DNA from: Clostridia bacterium
GTDB lineage: Bacteria; Bacillota; Clostridia; Oscillospirales; Acutalibacteraceae
Direction: 5' to 3'
DNA: 49,441 bases
Assembly (NCBI GenBank): GCA_017434985.1
Contig: JAFSFY010000003.1
Coordinates: 1 to 49,441 of the forward strand
Numbering within the stretch: position 1 is the stretch's first letter; each line of letters begins with the position of its first letter. Of the stretch, positions 31,143 through 40,855 are shown in pieces. A program made the position numbers and the translations under genes. The notes below the pieces were generated by a model that was given only the letters and a program-made list of their open reading frames with translations, did not search any database and had not been told where the DNA came from.

Positions 31143-32339
31143 ATGAAGTTAAAAATTGAAACACGCAACGCCATCTACATCGGCGGCACGTGCGCATTTG
31201 CCTATCTGGCGGTGTACATTATGCGCAACATTTTAAGTGCCGTATCGCCGCAAATGCTTGAGCAAAACGTGCTGACAGAGGGCGCGCTCGGCACCCTGTC
31301 CTCCGCATTCTTTATCGTGTATGCCGTCGGGCAACTGATCAACGGATTCATCGGCGACCGCATTAAGGCTCATTATATGGTGTGCGGTGGCCTTGTCTTC
31401 GCTGCTGTGGCAGGCGTGTTTTTCGCGATCTTTCCCGAATCCGTCCCGACCGCGACCTTCACCTACGGGCTTTCGGGATTCTTTTTGTCGATGGTATTCG
31501 GCCCGATGACCAAGATCGTGGCGGAAAACGTGTCGCTGTTATACGTGGAACGGTGCAGCGCCTGTCATGCATTCACCTCACTGTTTGGTTCGCCCGCAGC
31601 GGGGCTGATCGCCATGGTGTTGCCGTGGCGCGCGTCCTTGTACGTCACCGCGGTTGTGTTGTTGGCGGTCGGCGTTATCTGTTTTGTTTTCTTTTCGCTG
31701 TTTGAAAAACGCGGTATCATCGCGTATAACCGTTATACTCCCACCGAAAAGCAGGGCGGCGGTATCGGTATTTTGTTCCGTCATCAAATTATCAAGTTTA
31801 CGGTGGTTTCCATTTTGACCGGTGTTGTACGAACGGCAGTGGTATTTTGGTTGCCGACCTATTTGTCACAGTATCTCGGTTTTTCCGCCGAAATTTCGGC
31901 ACTGCTTTTCACCGTGACGACCTTGCTGATTTCCGCCTCGTCCTTCCTCACGGTGATCGTTTACGAACGCCTCGGCCGCAACCGCGACTGCACGTTGCTT
32001 CTCTCTTTTGCTGCTTCGGCGATTTGTTTTATTCTCTTGTATTTCGTAAAGCAACCCGTCCTGAACATCACTCTTATCACCTTGGCGATCTTGTTTGCCA
32101 ACTGCGCCGCTTCGGTGTTGTGGACCATCTACTGCCCCGGTTTGCGCGAGACGGGACTCGTCTCGGGTGCCACGGGATTCCTCGATTTCGTCAGTTATAT
32201 GGCCGCCTCGGTTGCGTCCACCTTGTTCGCTAACGCTGTCTCGGACATTGGGTGGAACGGTCTCATTTTGGTCTGGTTTGCCTTGATGGCACTCGGCCTT
32301 GTCATTTCGTTGCCGATAAAACGCAAAGCAAAAGCGTGA
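31143..32339 (+). CDS. MFS transporter of the OPA (organophosphate antiporter) type
   Basis: A 398-residue, 12-helix carrier. The first helices (GGTCAFAYLAVYIMRNILSAVSPQM, LSSAFFIVYAVGQLINGFIGDRI) resemble GlpT/UhpT-group carriers that exchange organic phosphates for inorganic phosphate. The characteristic substrate-binding arginine in helix 1 may be the R in YIMRN. The ATG has GAGGGTGAG upstream. The gene has its own promoter and terminator. Substrate is unknown; glycerol-3-phosphate or sugar phosphates would fit the family. Confidence 0.82.
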   Translation: MKLKIETRNAIYIGGTCAFAYLAVYIMRNILSAVSPQMLEQNVLTEGALGTLSSAFFIVYAVGQLINGFIGDRIKAHYMVCGGLVFAAVAGVFFAIFPESVPTATFTYGLSGFFLSMVFGPMTKIVAENVSLLYVERCSACHAFTSLFGSPAAGLIAMVLPWRASLYVTAVVLLAVGVICFVFFSLFEKRGIIAYNRYTPTEKQGGGIGILFRHQIIKFTVVSILTGVVRTAVVFWLPTYLSQYLGFSAEISALLFTVTTLLISASSFLTVIVYERLGRNRDCTLLLSFAASAICFILLYFVKQPVLNITLITLAILFANCAASVLWTIYCPGLRETGLVSGATGFLDFVSYMAASVASTLFANAVSDIGWNGLILVWFALMALGLVISLPIKRKAKA

Positions 32340-32341
32340 TA

Positions 32342-32377
32342 AAACGCCCCTTTTTTCGTATGAAAAAAGGGGCGTTT
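32342..32377. terminator. Terminator of the OPA-like carrier
   Basis: A 16-bp stem (AAACGCCCCTTTTTTC with its complement) and a GTAT loop, beginning 2 bases after the stop codon. The following gene's -35 box starts 4 bases later. Confidence 0.85.
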
Positions 32378-32380
32378 CTA

Positions 32381-32408
32381 TTGACACGTAAGGAGAGTTT
32401 GCTATAAT
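32381..32408 (+). promoter_or_regulatory. Promoter of the histidine phosphatase gene
   Basis: TTGACA (32381-32386) and TATAAT (32403-32408), both consensus, spacer 16. Confidence 0.85.
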
Positions 32409-32443
32409 AAAGGTGCCATTATTTTGGGAAAGGCGGTATGGTT

Positions 32444-33094
32444 ATGATCTTACACATTATTCGTCACGCAGCCCCCGATTACGAGCACGACACCATCACC
32501 GAATACGGTTGGCGCGAGGCACGTGCGCTCGGCGCGTGGATGAAGGATAAACCGTTGGATAAGATCTACACGTCGCCGCGAGGGCGCGCCAAAGACACCG
32601 CCTCTCCCACCTGTGAGATCAAAGGGATGACTCCCGAAGTATTGCCGTGGACAGACGAATGTATGGATTATATGGAATCTCACGTTCTCAAACCCGACGA
32701 TCAGTGTTCCTACCGCTTTTCAGTGCAAACGGGCGCCTACGATTTCGTTGATTTTAAGGATACCGAACGGATGCAAACCATCTATCGGATGAAGCAACAT
32801 TCCGACGAGTTTTTGGCTTCGCTCGGTTATGTGCGCGAGGGCATTTTCTACAAGGTCGAAAACCACAACGATCAGCACATTGCGGTGTTTTGCCACGGCG
32901 GTTTCGGCGCGGAGTGGATCGCGCATCTGCTCGGCATCGGCCCGGGCCTTTCTTTCCCCGCCATTTGCCTTTCTACCACGTCGGTCAACACGTTTGAATT
33001 TCAAAATCACGAAAGTGGTTATATCCGTCCTCATCTGCTTGCGTATAACGATGTTGCCCACATCCATGTAGCGCGCGCCAATCATACGTTTTAA
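32444..33094 (+). CDS. Histidine phosphatase superfamily protein
   Basis: A 216-residue member of the phosphoglycerate-mutase-like superfamily. The phospho-acceptor His lies in the N-terminal ILHIIRHAAPDY (RHA variant of RHG). A second region, IYTSPRGRAKDTA, holds the conserved Arg, and the second catalytic His is in IAVFCHGGFG. Likely a phosphatase acting on a small phosphorylated metabolite; no specific substrate can be given. I prefer the ATG at 32444 (AAAGGCGG seven to ten bases upstream) over 32438. Its terminator is at 33099-33130. Confidence 0.88.
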   Translation: MILHIIRHAAPDYEHDTITEYGWREARALGAWMKDKPLDKIYTSPRGRAKDTASPTCEIKGMTPEVLPWTDECMDYMESHVLKPDDQCSYRFSVQTGAYDFVDFKDTERMQTIYRMKQHSDEFLASLGYVREGIFYKVENHNDQHIAVFCHGGFGAEWIAHLLGIGPGLSFPAICLSTTSVNTFEFQNHESGYIRPHLLAYNDVAHIHVARANHTF

Positions 33095-33098
33095 CCAG

Positions 33099-33130
33099 CG
33101 GCGATCGTCATCTTGACGGTCGCCGTTTTT
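33099..33130 (+). terminator. Terminator of the histidine phosphatase gene
   Basis: A 12-bp stem (CGGCGATCGTCA/TGACGGTCGCCG, one G-T pair) and a 3-base loop followed by TTTTT. In 33131-33216 I find no convincing promoter, only a TACAAT without a matching -35. Confidence 0.88.
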
Positions 33131-33216
33131 AGGAAAATAATCGTATAAAATGTGAAAATAATGGTAGATTTCGCCGATTTTTCTAACTACAATGGGATTA
33201 TGAAGGAGGAATTGGT

Positions 33217-35661
33217 ATGAAAAAACGATTTGCGTGGCCGGTAACACCGCTTGCCAAAGCGGAAAATACGGTCACCTTTCATTCGTGGCGATTTACCCTG
33301 TTGACCGAGCGACTAATCCGTTTGGAATTTGACCCGAACGGTGTGTTTGAAGACCGCGCCAGCCAAAGTGCGTTCCACCGTGATTTTCCCGCGGTAACCT
33401 ACACCGAAAAGCGCACCGACGAGGCACTTACTTTGGATACCGCTTGCTTGCAATTAACTTGCGGCCAATCGCTTGACAGCTTGACCATCACCCTCAAAAT
33501 CCCGCCTGCCACCACGTGGCATTACGGCGAGCCGTTTGAAACGCTGGGCGGTACGGTGTGCACACTCGACGGTGTGGACGGCGCCATCCCCGTGGACGAC
33601 GGCGTTTGTTCCCGCAGTGGTTTTGCCGTGTTGGATGACAGCAACCGTATGGTGCTTAACGATGGTTGGGTGGACGTGCGCGCCGAGGGAACAAAAGATT
33701 TGTATTTCTTCGGTTACGGCCACGATTACCGCGCCGCCGTGGCGGATTATTATCGCCTGACGGGTATTCCGCCGCTGCTGCCTGCGTACGCGCTGGGCAA
33801 CTGGTGGAGCCGTTATCACACCTACACGCAACAAGAATATCTCGAGTTGATGGAAAACTTCAAACGCGAGGATATTCCGTTTTCGGTAGCGGTCATCGAT
33901 ATGGATTGGCACTACGTGTACATTCCCGACCGCGAAACGGGATGGACGGGCTACACCTGGAATACCGATTTGTTCCCCGATTATAAGCAATTCCTCAAAG
34001 ACTTGCACACCTATGACGTGAAAACCGCCCTGAATCTGCACCCCGCCGACGGTATCCGCAAACACGAAGCGATGTATGCCGATATGTGCAAAGCACTTGG
34101 CCGTCCCGTGGATGGCGAGCCGTGCAAGTTGGATATTTTAGACCCTGATTATATGGAAAAATATTTTGACGTGGTGCATCATCCCTACGAGCAGGACGGC
34201 GTGGATTTTTGGTGGATGGACTGGCAACAAGGCACTGACTATCACTGGATCCACGAACCCAACAAAGACGGCAAATTGCAAGACCGCCGCGAAGTTCTTG
34301 ACCCGTTGTGGCAACTCAATCACTTGCACATTATGGACATTCAGCGCGACGGCAAGCGCCCGATGTTCTTCTCGCGATACAGTGGTCCCGGCAGTCAACG
34401 CTACCCCGTCGGCTTTTCGGGCGATACCAGCATTTCGTGGGAATCCTTAGCGTTTCAACCTGAATTTACCGCCACCTCCTCCAACATCGGCTACGCGTGG
34501 TGGAGCCACGATATCGGCGGCCACAACTTTGGCTATCGTGACGATGAGTTGACTGCGCGTTGGTTGCAATTCGGTCTCTTCTCCCCCATCAACCGCTTGC
34601 ACTCCGCCTACAATCCCTTTATCAACAAAGAACCGTGGGATTACAACACCGACACCGAACGGGTAATGCGCGCGTGTCTCAAACTGCGGCATCAACTGTT
34701 CCCGTATCTCTATACGATGAACTACCGCACTCACACGGAATTGCTGCCTCTTGTGCAACCGATGTATTATAGCCATCCCGAGTGTCAAAACGCCTACAAC
34801 GTGCCGACGCAATATTGGTTTGGCGATCAATTCTTCGTTGCCCCCATCACCCAAAAAGGCGGTGCGGGATCCACCCTCGGTAAGGTGAAAACCTGGATTC
34901 CGAGCGGTGTGTGGACCGACTTCTTCACGGGCGCGGTATACGACGGCTTGGGCGGTCGTATGCTGGATTTGTACCGTAACATTGATTCCATTCCCGTGTT
35001 GTGCAAAGCGGGTGCCATCGTGCCGTTGCGCACCCATATTCCGCACGACAATCGTTTGTGCGGTGCCGAAGCGTTGGATGTCTTGGTGTTCCCGGGTGGA
35101 GACAACACGTTCACCTTGTACGAAGATGCGGGTGACGGCACGGCCTATCAAGAGGGCGCTTTCGCTACCACTGCGATGCACCTTGCCTACACCGACACTA
35201 AAACAACCTTCCGTATTGCACCCAGCGAGGGAGATCGCTCTCTCATTCCCGCAACGCGCCAATATACCGTCAAGTTCCGTGGATTTGCCGCGCCTGACCA
35301 CGTTGCGGTGAACGGTAAAGAGACCGACTTTGCGTTTGATGCTAAGACCCACACGATCACCGTGTCCGTCGAGGCGACCACCGTCGACGGTGTGACGGTG
35401 GAGCTGTGCGGAAACGACCTGCGTAACCGTAACGACGACTTCTTTGACAAAGCCGTGGATATTTTGAAACGCAGCCAATGCGGTATGCCGTTCAAAGAAA
35501 CGTTATACAATCATCTTATCACGTTGCCGCGCGATATCGACGTGTTCAAGATGTTGTTCGACCTGTGGTTTATTGCACCCCCTGCCGAACCCAACGAGCG
35601 TGAAGTGTTGTTTGCGATGTTGGAACAATACCAATACGACCGTGAATATCGCCGACCGTAA
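33217..35661 (+). CDS. Cytoplasmic GH31-family alpha-glycosidase
   Basis: An 814-residue family 31 enzyme (alpha-glucosidase/xylosidase group). An N-terminal beta-sandwich (FTLLTERLIRLEFDPNGVFED) leads to a TIM barrel with FSVAVIDMDWHYVYIPDRETGWTGYTW (split by charged residues), nucleophile D335 in WWMDWQQG and acid/base D403 in FSGDTSISWESL. C-terminal beta-domains follow (FLVAPITQKGGAGS-type region, YEDAGDGTAYQEG). A final ~85 residues after the Ig-like domain form a helical extension (FFDKAVDILKRSQCGMPF onward) that I do not associate with the family. No signal peptide. The ATG has GAAGGAGG upstream. Confidence 0.93.
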   Translation: MKKRFAWPVTPLAKAENTVTFHSWRFTLLTERLIRLEFDPNGVFEDRASQSAFHRDFPAVTYTEKRTDEALTLDTACLQLTCGQSLDSLTITLKIPPATTWHYGEPFETLGGTVCTLDGVDGAIPVDDGVCSRSGFAVLDDSNRMVLNDGWVDVRAEGTKDLYFFGYGHDYRAAVADYYRLTGIPPLLPAYALGNWWSRYHTYTQQEYLELMENFKREDIPFSVAVIDMDWHYVYIPDRETGWTGYTWNTDLFPDYKQFLKDLHTYDVKTALNLHPADGIRKHEAMYADMCKALGRPVDGEPCKLDILDPDYMEKYFDVVHHPYEQDGVDFWWMDWQQGTDYHWIHEPNKDGKLQDRREVLDPLWQLNHLHIMDIQRDGKRPMFFSRYSGPGSQRYPVGFSGDTSISWESLAFQPEFTATSSNIGYAWWSHDIGGHNFGYRDDELTARWLQFGLFSPINRLHSAYNPFINKEPWDYNTDTERVMRACLKLRHQLFPYLYTMNYRTHTELLPLVQPMYYSHPECQNAYNVPTQYWFGDQFFVAPITQKGGAGSTLGKVKTWIPSGVWTDFFTGAVYDGLGGRMLDLYRNIDSIPVLCKAGAIVPLRTHIPHDNRLCGAEALDVLVFPGGDNTFTLYEDAGDGTAYQEGAFATTAMHLAYTDTKTTFRIAPSEGDRSLIPATRQYTVKFRGFAAPDHVAVNGKETDFAFDAKTHTITVSVEATTVDGVTVELCGNDLRNRNDDFFDKAVDILKRSQCGMPFKETLYNHLITLPRDIDVFKMLFDLWFIAPPAEPNEREVLFAMLEQYQYDREYRRP

Positions 35662-35668
35662 AGCAAAA

Positions 35669-35700
35669 GAGCACCGCCGAACTTCGGCGGTGCTCTCTTT
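35669..35700. terminator. Bidirectional terminator
   Basis: A 13-bp stem (GAGCACCGCCGAA with its complement, 1-base loop, so in practice a slightly larger loop) with A and T runs on the flanks, between GH31 and the convergent serine hydrolase gene. Confidence 0.9.
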
Positions 35701-35706
35701 TATGGT

Positions 35707-36789
35707 TTAGTTATACCAATCGGTTTGCAGTTGATCAACCAGCATGGCAATGTCGTGGAAGATGCGAATGGATTCGTGTTCATACGGCGGTAAGGTGGAA
35801 GTGATGGCGAGAACGTAAGGGTGATCGCGCCACACAATAGCGCCGTCGTGATAGGCTTGGTTGCCCTGTTCCCCGTATTTATGCCCAATGGTGTACCCTT
35901 GTTTACGGCTCTCGTAAGCAAGGTTTACCGCTTCGGGGGTGTCGAGGAAGGTAACGTTGCCGTCATCGTATCCTTCGCTTTGCGCGTTGCCGTTTGTATC
36001 CTTCATCATATACTGTTTGCGGCCGGCGAAGGCATCGGGCAACTGTGCTTGCTCGGTAGTCGTAACCAACCAACTGAACAAGTCTTTCGCTTCGGGCGTA
36101 CCCGTTTCCACGAATTTGGCAATATCTTCAAAGTACAGACCGATATCCTGCGCGGACAGATAGCCGAACTGCGGGCGGGGGTTGACCAAGACACAGTTGT
36201 TGTCACGGTTGGCGGAAACGCCGAGGGTGTCAGCATACGTGTTAAACTCACCAAACCCAAAACGGGCGTTGAGCATGTTGTACGCACTGTTATCGGAATA
36301 GCGAATGGCATATTCCATCAACTCATCCACCGTAAACTCGGTGCCGATCGGCTTTTCGTCAATGAACGAAGAGCCGCCTTTTTTCTCACGGAGAGTCAGT
36401 TTTTCGTTGCCGTCCACGCCTTTGGTCAACAACCATTTGACATACGGCGCTTTGATAACGCTGGCAGCTTGGAAGTTGCGGCCGGCATCGTAGGTAAGGG
36501 TGTAACCCGTTTCCAGATCCTTATAATACACCGACAAGGTGCCGCGATAGGCCTTGCAGATTGAGGCCAACCGTTCCACCGTTTCGGCGCTGGGACGTTT
36601 CCCGTTGGGGCTGCTGATCTTCAGTGTGGAATCGGCCGCCGCCTCAAAGGTGGTGGGGGTTCCCGTGGTGGTCGTGGTGGTGGGCACCGTGGATGTGGTC
36701 GTGGTATCCCCCTCGCCGCCACCGCAAGCACAGCAAGAAAGCAGCATTGTCGCCGCCAAAACACCTGCATACCATCTGTTTCGTTTCAT
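35707..36789 (-). CDS. Class A beta-lactamase-fold lipoprotein
   Basis: A 360-residue serine hydrolase anchored at the cell surface. It has a lipoprotein signal with lipobox LLSC (C19), a Thr-rich linker (residues ~28-47), then the beta-lactamase-like domain. The active-site serine is S110 in ASVIKA (SxxK) and the SDN loop is S165-D166-N167 in YSDNSAYN. A degenerate KTG-like site (HKYGEQ) stands in place of KTG, and a clear Omega-loop ExxLN is not obvious. It may be a D-Ala-D-Ala-interacting hydrolase rather than a resistance enzyme. The ATG at 36789 has AAAGGTGG eight bases upstream. Confidence 0.88.
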   Translation of the reverse strand: MKRNRWYAGVLAATMLLSCCACGGGEGDTTTTSTVPTTTTTTGTPTTFEAAADSTLKISSPNGKRPSAETVERLASICKAYRGTLSVYYKDLETGYTLTYDAGRNFQAASVIKAPYVKWLLTKGVDGNEKLTLREKKGGSSFIDEKPIGTEFTVDELMEYAIRYSDNSAYNMLNARFGFGEFNTYADTLGVSANRDNNCVLVNPRPQFGYLSAQDIGLYFEDIAKFVETGTPEAKDLFSWLVTTTEQAQLPDAFAGRKQYMMKDTNGNAQSEGYDDGNVTFLDTPEAVNLAYESRKQGYTIGHKYGEQGNQAYHDGAIVWRDHPYVLAITSTLPPYEHESIRIFHDIAMLVDQLQTDWYN

Positions 36790-37116
36790 TTGCGTTTCCA
36801 CCTTTCAAAAAGCAACAACCCAGCCGAGTGTTTCTCTTCCCTCTTTTTTGTGAATTTTTGCTAACTTGAGCGACCAAAATTTGGTTTTTTTGGAATATGC
36901 GAAAAAAGTTATAAAAAAAGCTGTCAATTTCGAAAAATGCATTGACAAGCCCACTAATTTCCTATATTATTATATAATGTATCATCATGGGGAGATAGGC
37001 CGAATACCGCATATAGTGTAGCATACTTCACACAAAAATGCAAGTCTTTTTTCTGCCTTTTTCGTCGTGGCGTAACTGCCTTTCGAGGTTGAAAATAAAC
37101 AGGAGGATGGAAGCGA
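36790..37116. other. Divergent control region before rpoBC
   Basis: This 327-base gap is A/T-rich. It contains the serine hydrolase leader, a palindrome-like CCAAAATTTGG (36872-36882 region), A-tracts that could be an UP element, the rpoB promoter and a rpoB leader of about 140 bases. A minus-strand TTGACA exists near 36922 but has no -10 at a normal distance. I see no riboswitch or ribosomal-protein leader motif. Confidence 0.6.
36942..36970 (+). promoter_or_regulatory. Promoter of rpoBC
   Basis: TTGACA (36942-36947) and TATTAT (36965-36970), spacer 17, with A-tracts upstream. Transcription should start near 36977, giving a ~140-base leader before the AGGAGG at 37101-37106. Confidence 0.78.
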
Positions 37117-40100
37117 ATGGTGAATATCAAACCGGTTCAACTCGGTAACACGACCCGTATGAGTTTTGCCAAGATCAACGAGGCGCTGGAAATGCCCAAC
37201 TTGATCGAAGTGCAAAAGAACTCGTACAAATGGTTCCTGGAAGAAGGATTGCGTGACGTCTTTAACGACTCCACTGCGATCACCGACTACACGGGCAACC
37301 TGATGCTCGAGTTTATCGATTACCGATTGGACGAAACTCCGAAATATACGGTTGAGGAATGCAAGGAGCGCGACGTGACGTATGCCGCCCCCCTGCGCGT
37401 GCGTGCACGCCTCATCAACAAAGAAACGGGCGAGATCAAAGAGTCCGAGGTCTTTATGGGCGACTTCCCCATTATGACCGAGAGCGGTACCTTTGTGATC
37501 AACGGCGCCGAGCGCGTTATCGTGTCGCAACTCGTGCGTTCGCCCGGTGTGTACTACGGTATGAGTTATGACGGAACGGGTAAGAAACTCTTTACCTCCA
37601 CCGTTATCCCCAACCGCGGTGCGTGGCTGGAATATGAAACCGATTCGTCCGACGTGTTCTACGTCCGTATCGACAAAAACCGCAAGATCCCCGTCACGGT
37701 GTTTGCCCGTGCCCTCGGTCTCGGTTCGGATGCGCAACTGCTCGAGTTCTTCGGCGAAGATGCGCGCATTTTGGCCACCATTGAGAAAGACACCACCAAA
37801 AATACCGAAGAAGCCCTTCTCGAAGTGTATCGCAAGTTGCGTCCCGGCGAACCGTTGACGCTTGAAAACTCGCAACAACATTTGGAGAGCCTCTTCTTCG
37901 ATCCCCGCCGCTACGATCTGTCGCGCGTGGGTCGTTACAAGTACAACAAGAAATTGAGTCTTGCCAACCGTTTGGCCGGCAACCGCCTCAGCCGTCCCGT
38001 CGTGAGCGCCCTCACCGGCGAAGTGTTGGCGGAAGAAGGCGAACTGCTCACCCGTGCCCGCGCGACCGAGTTTGAAAACAACGGCGTGTTCGTGGCATAC
38101 GTCAACGTGGAAGAGCACGGCGACATTCACGAAGTCAAAGTCGTGGCCAACGGCATGGTCGATCTGTCTGCGTTTGTCAGTGAGACCGTATATGAGGCTG
38201 TGAAAAAGGTCGTGAACGAGCGCGTCCGCTTCACCGTGTTGCAAGAGATCTTGGAAGCCGCCGAAGACGAGCAAGCTCTCATCGACACCTTGATTGCCCG
38301 CGTGGCCGACCTCATTCCCAACCACATTATGGTTGACGACATCCTCTCCTCCATCAACTACGTGTGCTGCCTCGGTCACGACGTGGGCAACACCGATGAT
38401 ATTGACCACCTCGGCAACCGCCGCATTCGTTCGGTGGGTGAATTGTTGCAAAACCAATTCCGCATCGGCTTCTCCCGTATGGAACGCGTGATCCGCGAAC
38501 GTATGACGTTGCAAGCCCAGGACCAGGATACCGTGACGCCGCAAGCGCTCATCAATATCCGTCCCGTGGTAGCCGCCATTAAAGAATTCTTCGGTTCTTC
38601 TCCCCTGTCGCAGTTTATGGACCAAAACAACCCGCTTTCCGAGCTCACGCACAAACGCCGTTTGTCCGCCCTCGGTCCCGGCGGTTTGTCCCGTGACCGC
38701 GCCGGTTTCGAAGTGCGTGACGTTCACTACAGCCACTACGGCCGTATGTGCCCGATCGAAACGCCTGAAGGTCCCAACATCGGTCTTATCTCCTACTTGG
38801 CGACCTTTGCCCGTATCAACGAATACGGTTTTGTGGAAGCCCCCTATCGCCGCGTCGATAAAGAGACCGGCATCGTGACCAACGACGTGGTGTATATGCC
38901 CGCCGACATGGAAGACGATTACATTGTGGCGCAGGCCAACGAACCGCTTGATGAAGACGGCCGCTTTGTCCGTGCCCGTGTCAACGCCCGTTTCCGTGAC
39001 GAATTCCTCGAGATCGAAAACGACAAGATCGATTTTATGGATATTTCGCCTAAGATGGTCGTTTCGGTCGCCACGGCGATGATCCCCTTCCTCGAAAACG
39101 ACGACGCCAACCGCGCACTCATGGGCTCCAACATGCAGAAGCAGGCTGTGCCGCTTCTCAAAACGGAAGCGCCCGTGGTCGGTACCGGTATGGAATACAA
39201 AGCCGGCGTCGACTCCGGTGTTTGCGTGCTCGCCAAAGAAGCGGGTACCGTTACCGCCGTTTCGGCGGACCGTGTCATGGTCAAACGCGACAGCGATGGT
39301 TCCATTGACACTTACCAAATGGTCAAGTTTGCTCGTACCAACCAAGGTACCTGTATCAACCAGCGTCCCGTGGTGTCGGTCGGCGATCACGTGGACCAAA
39401 ACGCGGTGATTGCCGACGGTCCCGCGACCGACAACGGCGAGATCGCGCTTGGCAAAAACGCCCTCATCGGCTTTATGACCTGGGAAGGTTACAACTACGA
39501 AGACGCCGTTCTCATCAACGAGAAGGTCGTTCGTGACGACGTGTTCACCTCCATCCACATCGAAGAATACGAAGTGGAATCCCGTGAAACCAAACTCGGG
39601 CCGGAAGAGATCACCCGTGACATTCCCAACGTTGGTGACGACGCGCTGAAAGATCTCGATGAGCGCGGCATCATCCGCATCGGTGCGGAGGTGCGCTCCG
39701 GTGATATCCTCGTCGGTAAAGTGACGCCCAAGGGCGAAACCGAACTGACCGCGGAAGAACGCTTGCTCCGCGCCATCTTCGGCGAGAAAGCGCGCGAAGT
39801 GCGCGACACCTCTCTTCGCGTACCGCACGGCGAGTACGGTATCATTGTGGACATAAAAGTGTTCACCCGTGAAAACTGCGACGAACTCTCCCCCGGTGTC
39901 AACATGGTGGTTCGTTGCTACATTGCCCAAAAACGCAAAATCAGCGTCGGCGATAAGATGGCCGGCCGTCACGGTAACAAGGGCGTTGTGTCCCGCATTC
40001 TTCCCAGCGAAGATATGCCGTTCCTGCCCGACGGTACGCCGCTTGATATCGTGCTGAACCCCCTCGGCGTTCCCTCTCGTATGAACATCGGTCAGGTTTT

Positions 40101-40836
40101 GGAAGTGCACCTCGGCTATGCCGCGAAAGCGCTCGGCTTTAAGGTGATGACCCCCGTGTTCGACGGTGCGCACGAGTCGGATATCCAAGAACTCTTGGAA
40201 CAAGCCGGCAAAAACCCCAACGGCAAAACCATTTTGTACGACGGTCGTACCGGTGAGCAGTTTGACAACCCCGTTACCGTGGGTTATATGTATTACCTCA
40301 AACTCCACCACTTGGTCGACGATAAGATTCACGCCCGTTCCACCGGCCCCTACTCGCTGGTTACGCAACAACCGCTCGGCGGTAAAGCCCAATTCGGCGG
40401 TCAGCGCTTCGGTGAAATGGAAGTGTGGGCCCTCGAAGCTTACGGCGCCGCCTACACGTTGCAAGAGATCTTGACCGTGAAGTCGGACGACGTGGTGGGC
40501 CGCGTAAAGACCTACGAAGCCATCGTAAAAGGTCAAAACGTGCCGAAATCCGGCGTGCCGGAATCCTTCAAAGTGTTGGTTAAAGAATTGCAATCTCTCG
40601 GCCTTGACGTGAAAGTGCTCAACAAGGACAAAGAAGAGATCGATCTGAAACAAACCTTTGAAGAAGACGAAGAATTGAATATGATCACCGTCGACAGCGA
40701 CGACGCGTTCTCCACCGTGACCGACGAGAATGAACTTGAAGGCTACGGCGTGGAAGAACCCGAACTGGATGACTACACCAGCGAGTTCTTTGGCGTTTCG
40801 GACGAGTTTGGCGACGACGATTCGGATGACATTTGA
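37117..40836 (+). CDS. rpoB: RNA polymerase beta subunit
   Basis: The 1239-residue beta subunit forms half of the active-site cleft and the rifampicin pocket. Landmarks are the N-terminal [26 protein letters not shown] (split), the rifampicin region [70 protein letters not shown] and the C-terminal [39 protein letters not shown]. An acidic tail ends it. In the rifampicin region the key residues look wild-type (Q, D, H, R, S positions conserved). The ATG has AGGAGG upstream. Cotranscribed with rpoC, 13-19 bases downstream. Confidence 0.98.
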   Translation: MVNIKPVQLGNTTRMSFAKINEALEMPNLIEVQKNSYKWFLEEGLRDVFNDSTAITDYTGNLMLEFIDYRLDETPKYTVEECKERDVTYAAPLRVRARLINKETGEIKESEVFMGDFPIMTESGTFVINGAERVIVSQLVRSPGVYYGMSYDGTGKKLFTSTVIPNRGAWLEYETDSSDVFYVRIDKNRKIPVTVFARALGLGSDAQLLEFFGEDARILATIEKDTTKNTEEALLEVYRKLRPGEPLTLENSQQHLESLFFDPRRYDLSRVGRYKYNKKLSLANRLAGNRLSRPVVSALTGEVLAEEGELLTRARATEFENNGVFVAYVNVEEHGDIHEVKVVANGMVDLSAFVSETVYEAVKKVVNERVRFTVLQEILEAAEDEQALIDTLIARVADLIPNHIMVDDILSSINYVCCLGHDVGNTDDIDHLGNRRIRSVGELLQNQFRIGFSRMERVIRERMTLQAQDQDTVTPQALINIRPVVAAIKEFFGSSPLSQFMDQNNPLSELTHKRRLSALGPGGLSRDRAGFEVRDVHYSHYGRMCPIETPEGPNIGLISYLATFARINEYGFVEAPYRRVDKETGIVTNDVVYMPADMEDDYIVAQANEPLDEDGRFVRARVNARFRDEFLEIENDKIDFMDISPKMVVSVATAMIPFLENDDANRALMGSNMQKQAVPLLKTEAPVVGTGMEYKAGVDSGVCVLAKEAGTVTAVSADRVMVKRDSDGSIDTYQMVKFARTNQGTCINQRPVVSVGDHVDQNAVIADGPATDNGEIALGKNALIGFMTWEGYNYEDAVLINEKVVRDDVFTSIHIEEYEVESRETKLGPEEITRDIPNVGDDALKDLDERGIIRIGAEVRSGDILVGKVTPKGETELTAEERLLRAIFGEKAREVRDTSLRVPHGEYGIIVDIKVFTRENCDELSPGVNMVVRCYIAQKRKISVGDKMAGRHGNKGVVSRILPSEDMPFLPDGTPLDIVLNPLGVPSRMNIGQVLEVHLGYAAKALGFKVMTPVFDGAHESDIQELLEQAGKNPNGKTILYDGRTGEQFDNPVTVGYMYYLKLHHLVDDKIHARSTGPYSLVTQQPLGGKAQFGGQRFGEMEVWALEAYGAAYTLQEILTVKSDDVVGRVKTYEAIVKGQNVPKSGVPESFKVLVKELQSLGLDVKVLNKDKEEIDLKQTFEEDEELNMITVDSDDAFSTVTDENELEGYGVEEPELDDYTSEFFGVSDEFGDDDSDDI

Positions 40837-40855
40837 GGAAGGAGACTGATTGACT

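Noticed and set aside
35707..36789. Serine hydrolase as a beta-lactam resistance gene controlled by the BlaI/M56 pair
   Set aside because: No BlaI-type palindrome is seen at its promoter region, it is 8 kb from the pair, and its KTG-like motif is degenerate.
36922..36930. A minus-strand TTGACA upstream of the lipoprotein gene as its promoter
   Set aside because: No -10 hexamer lies at 16-18 bases, so I did not call it.
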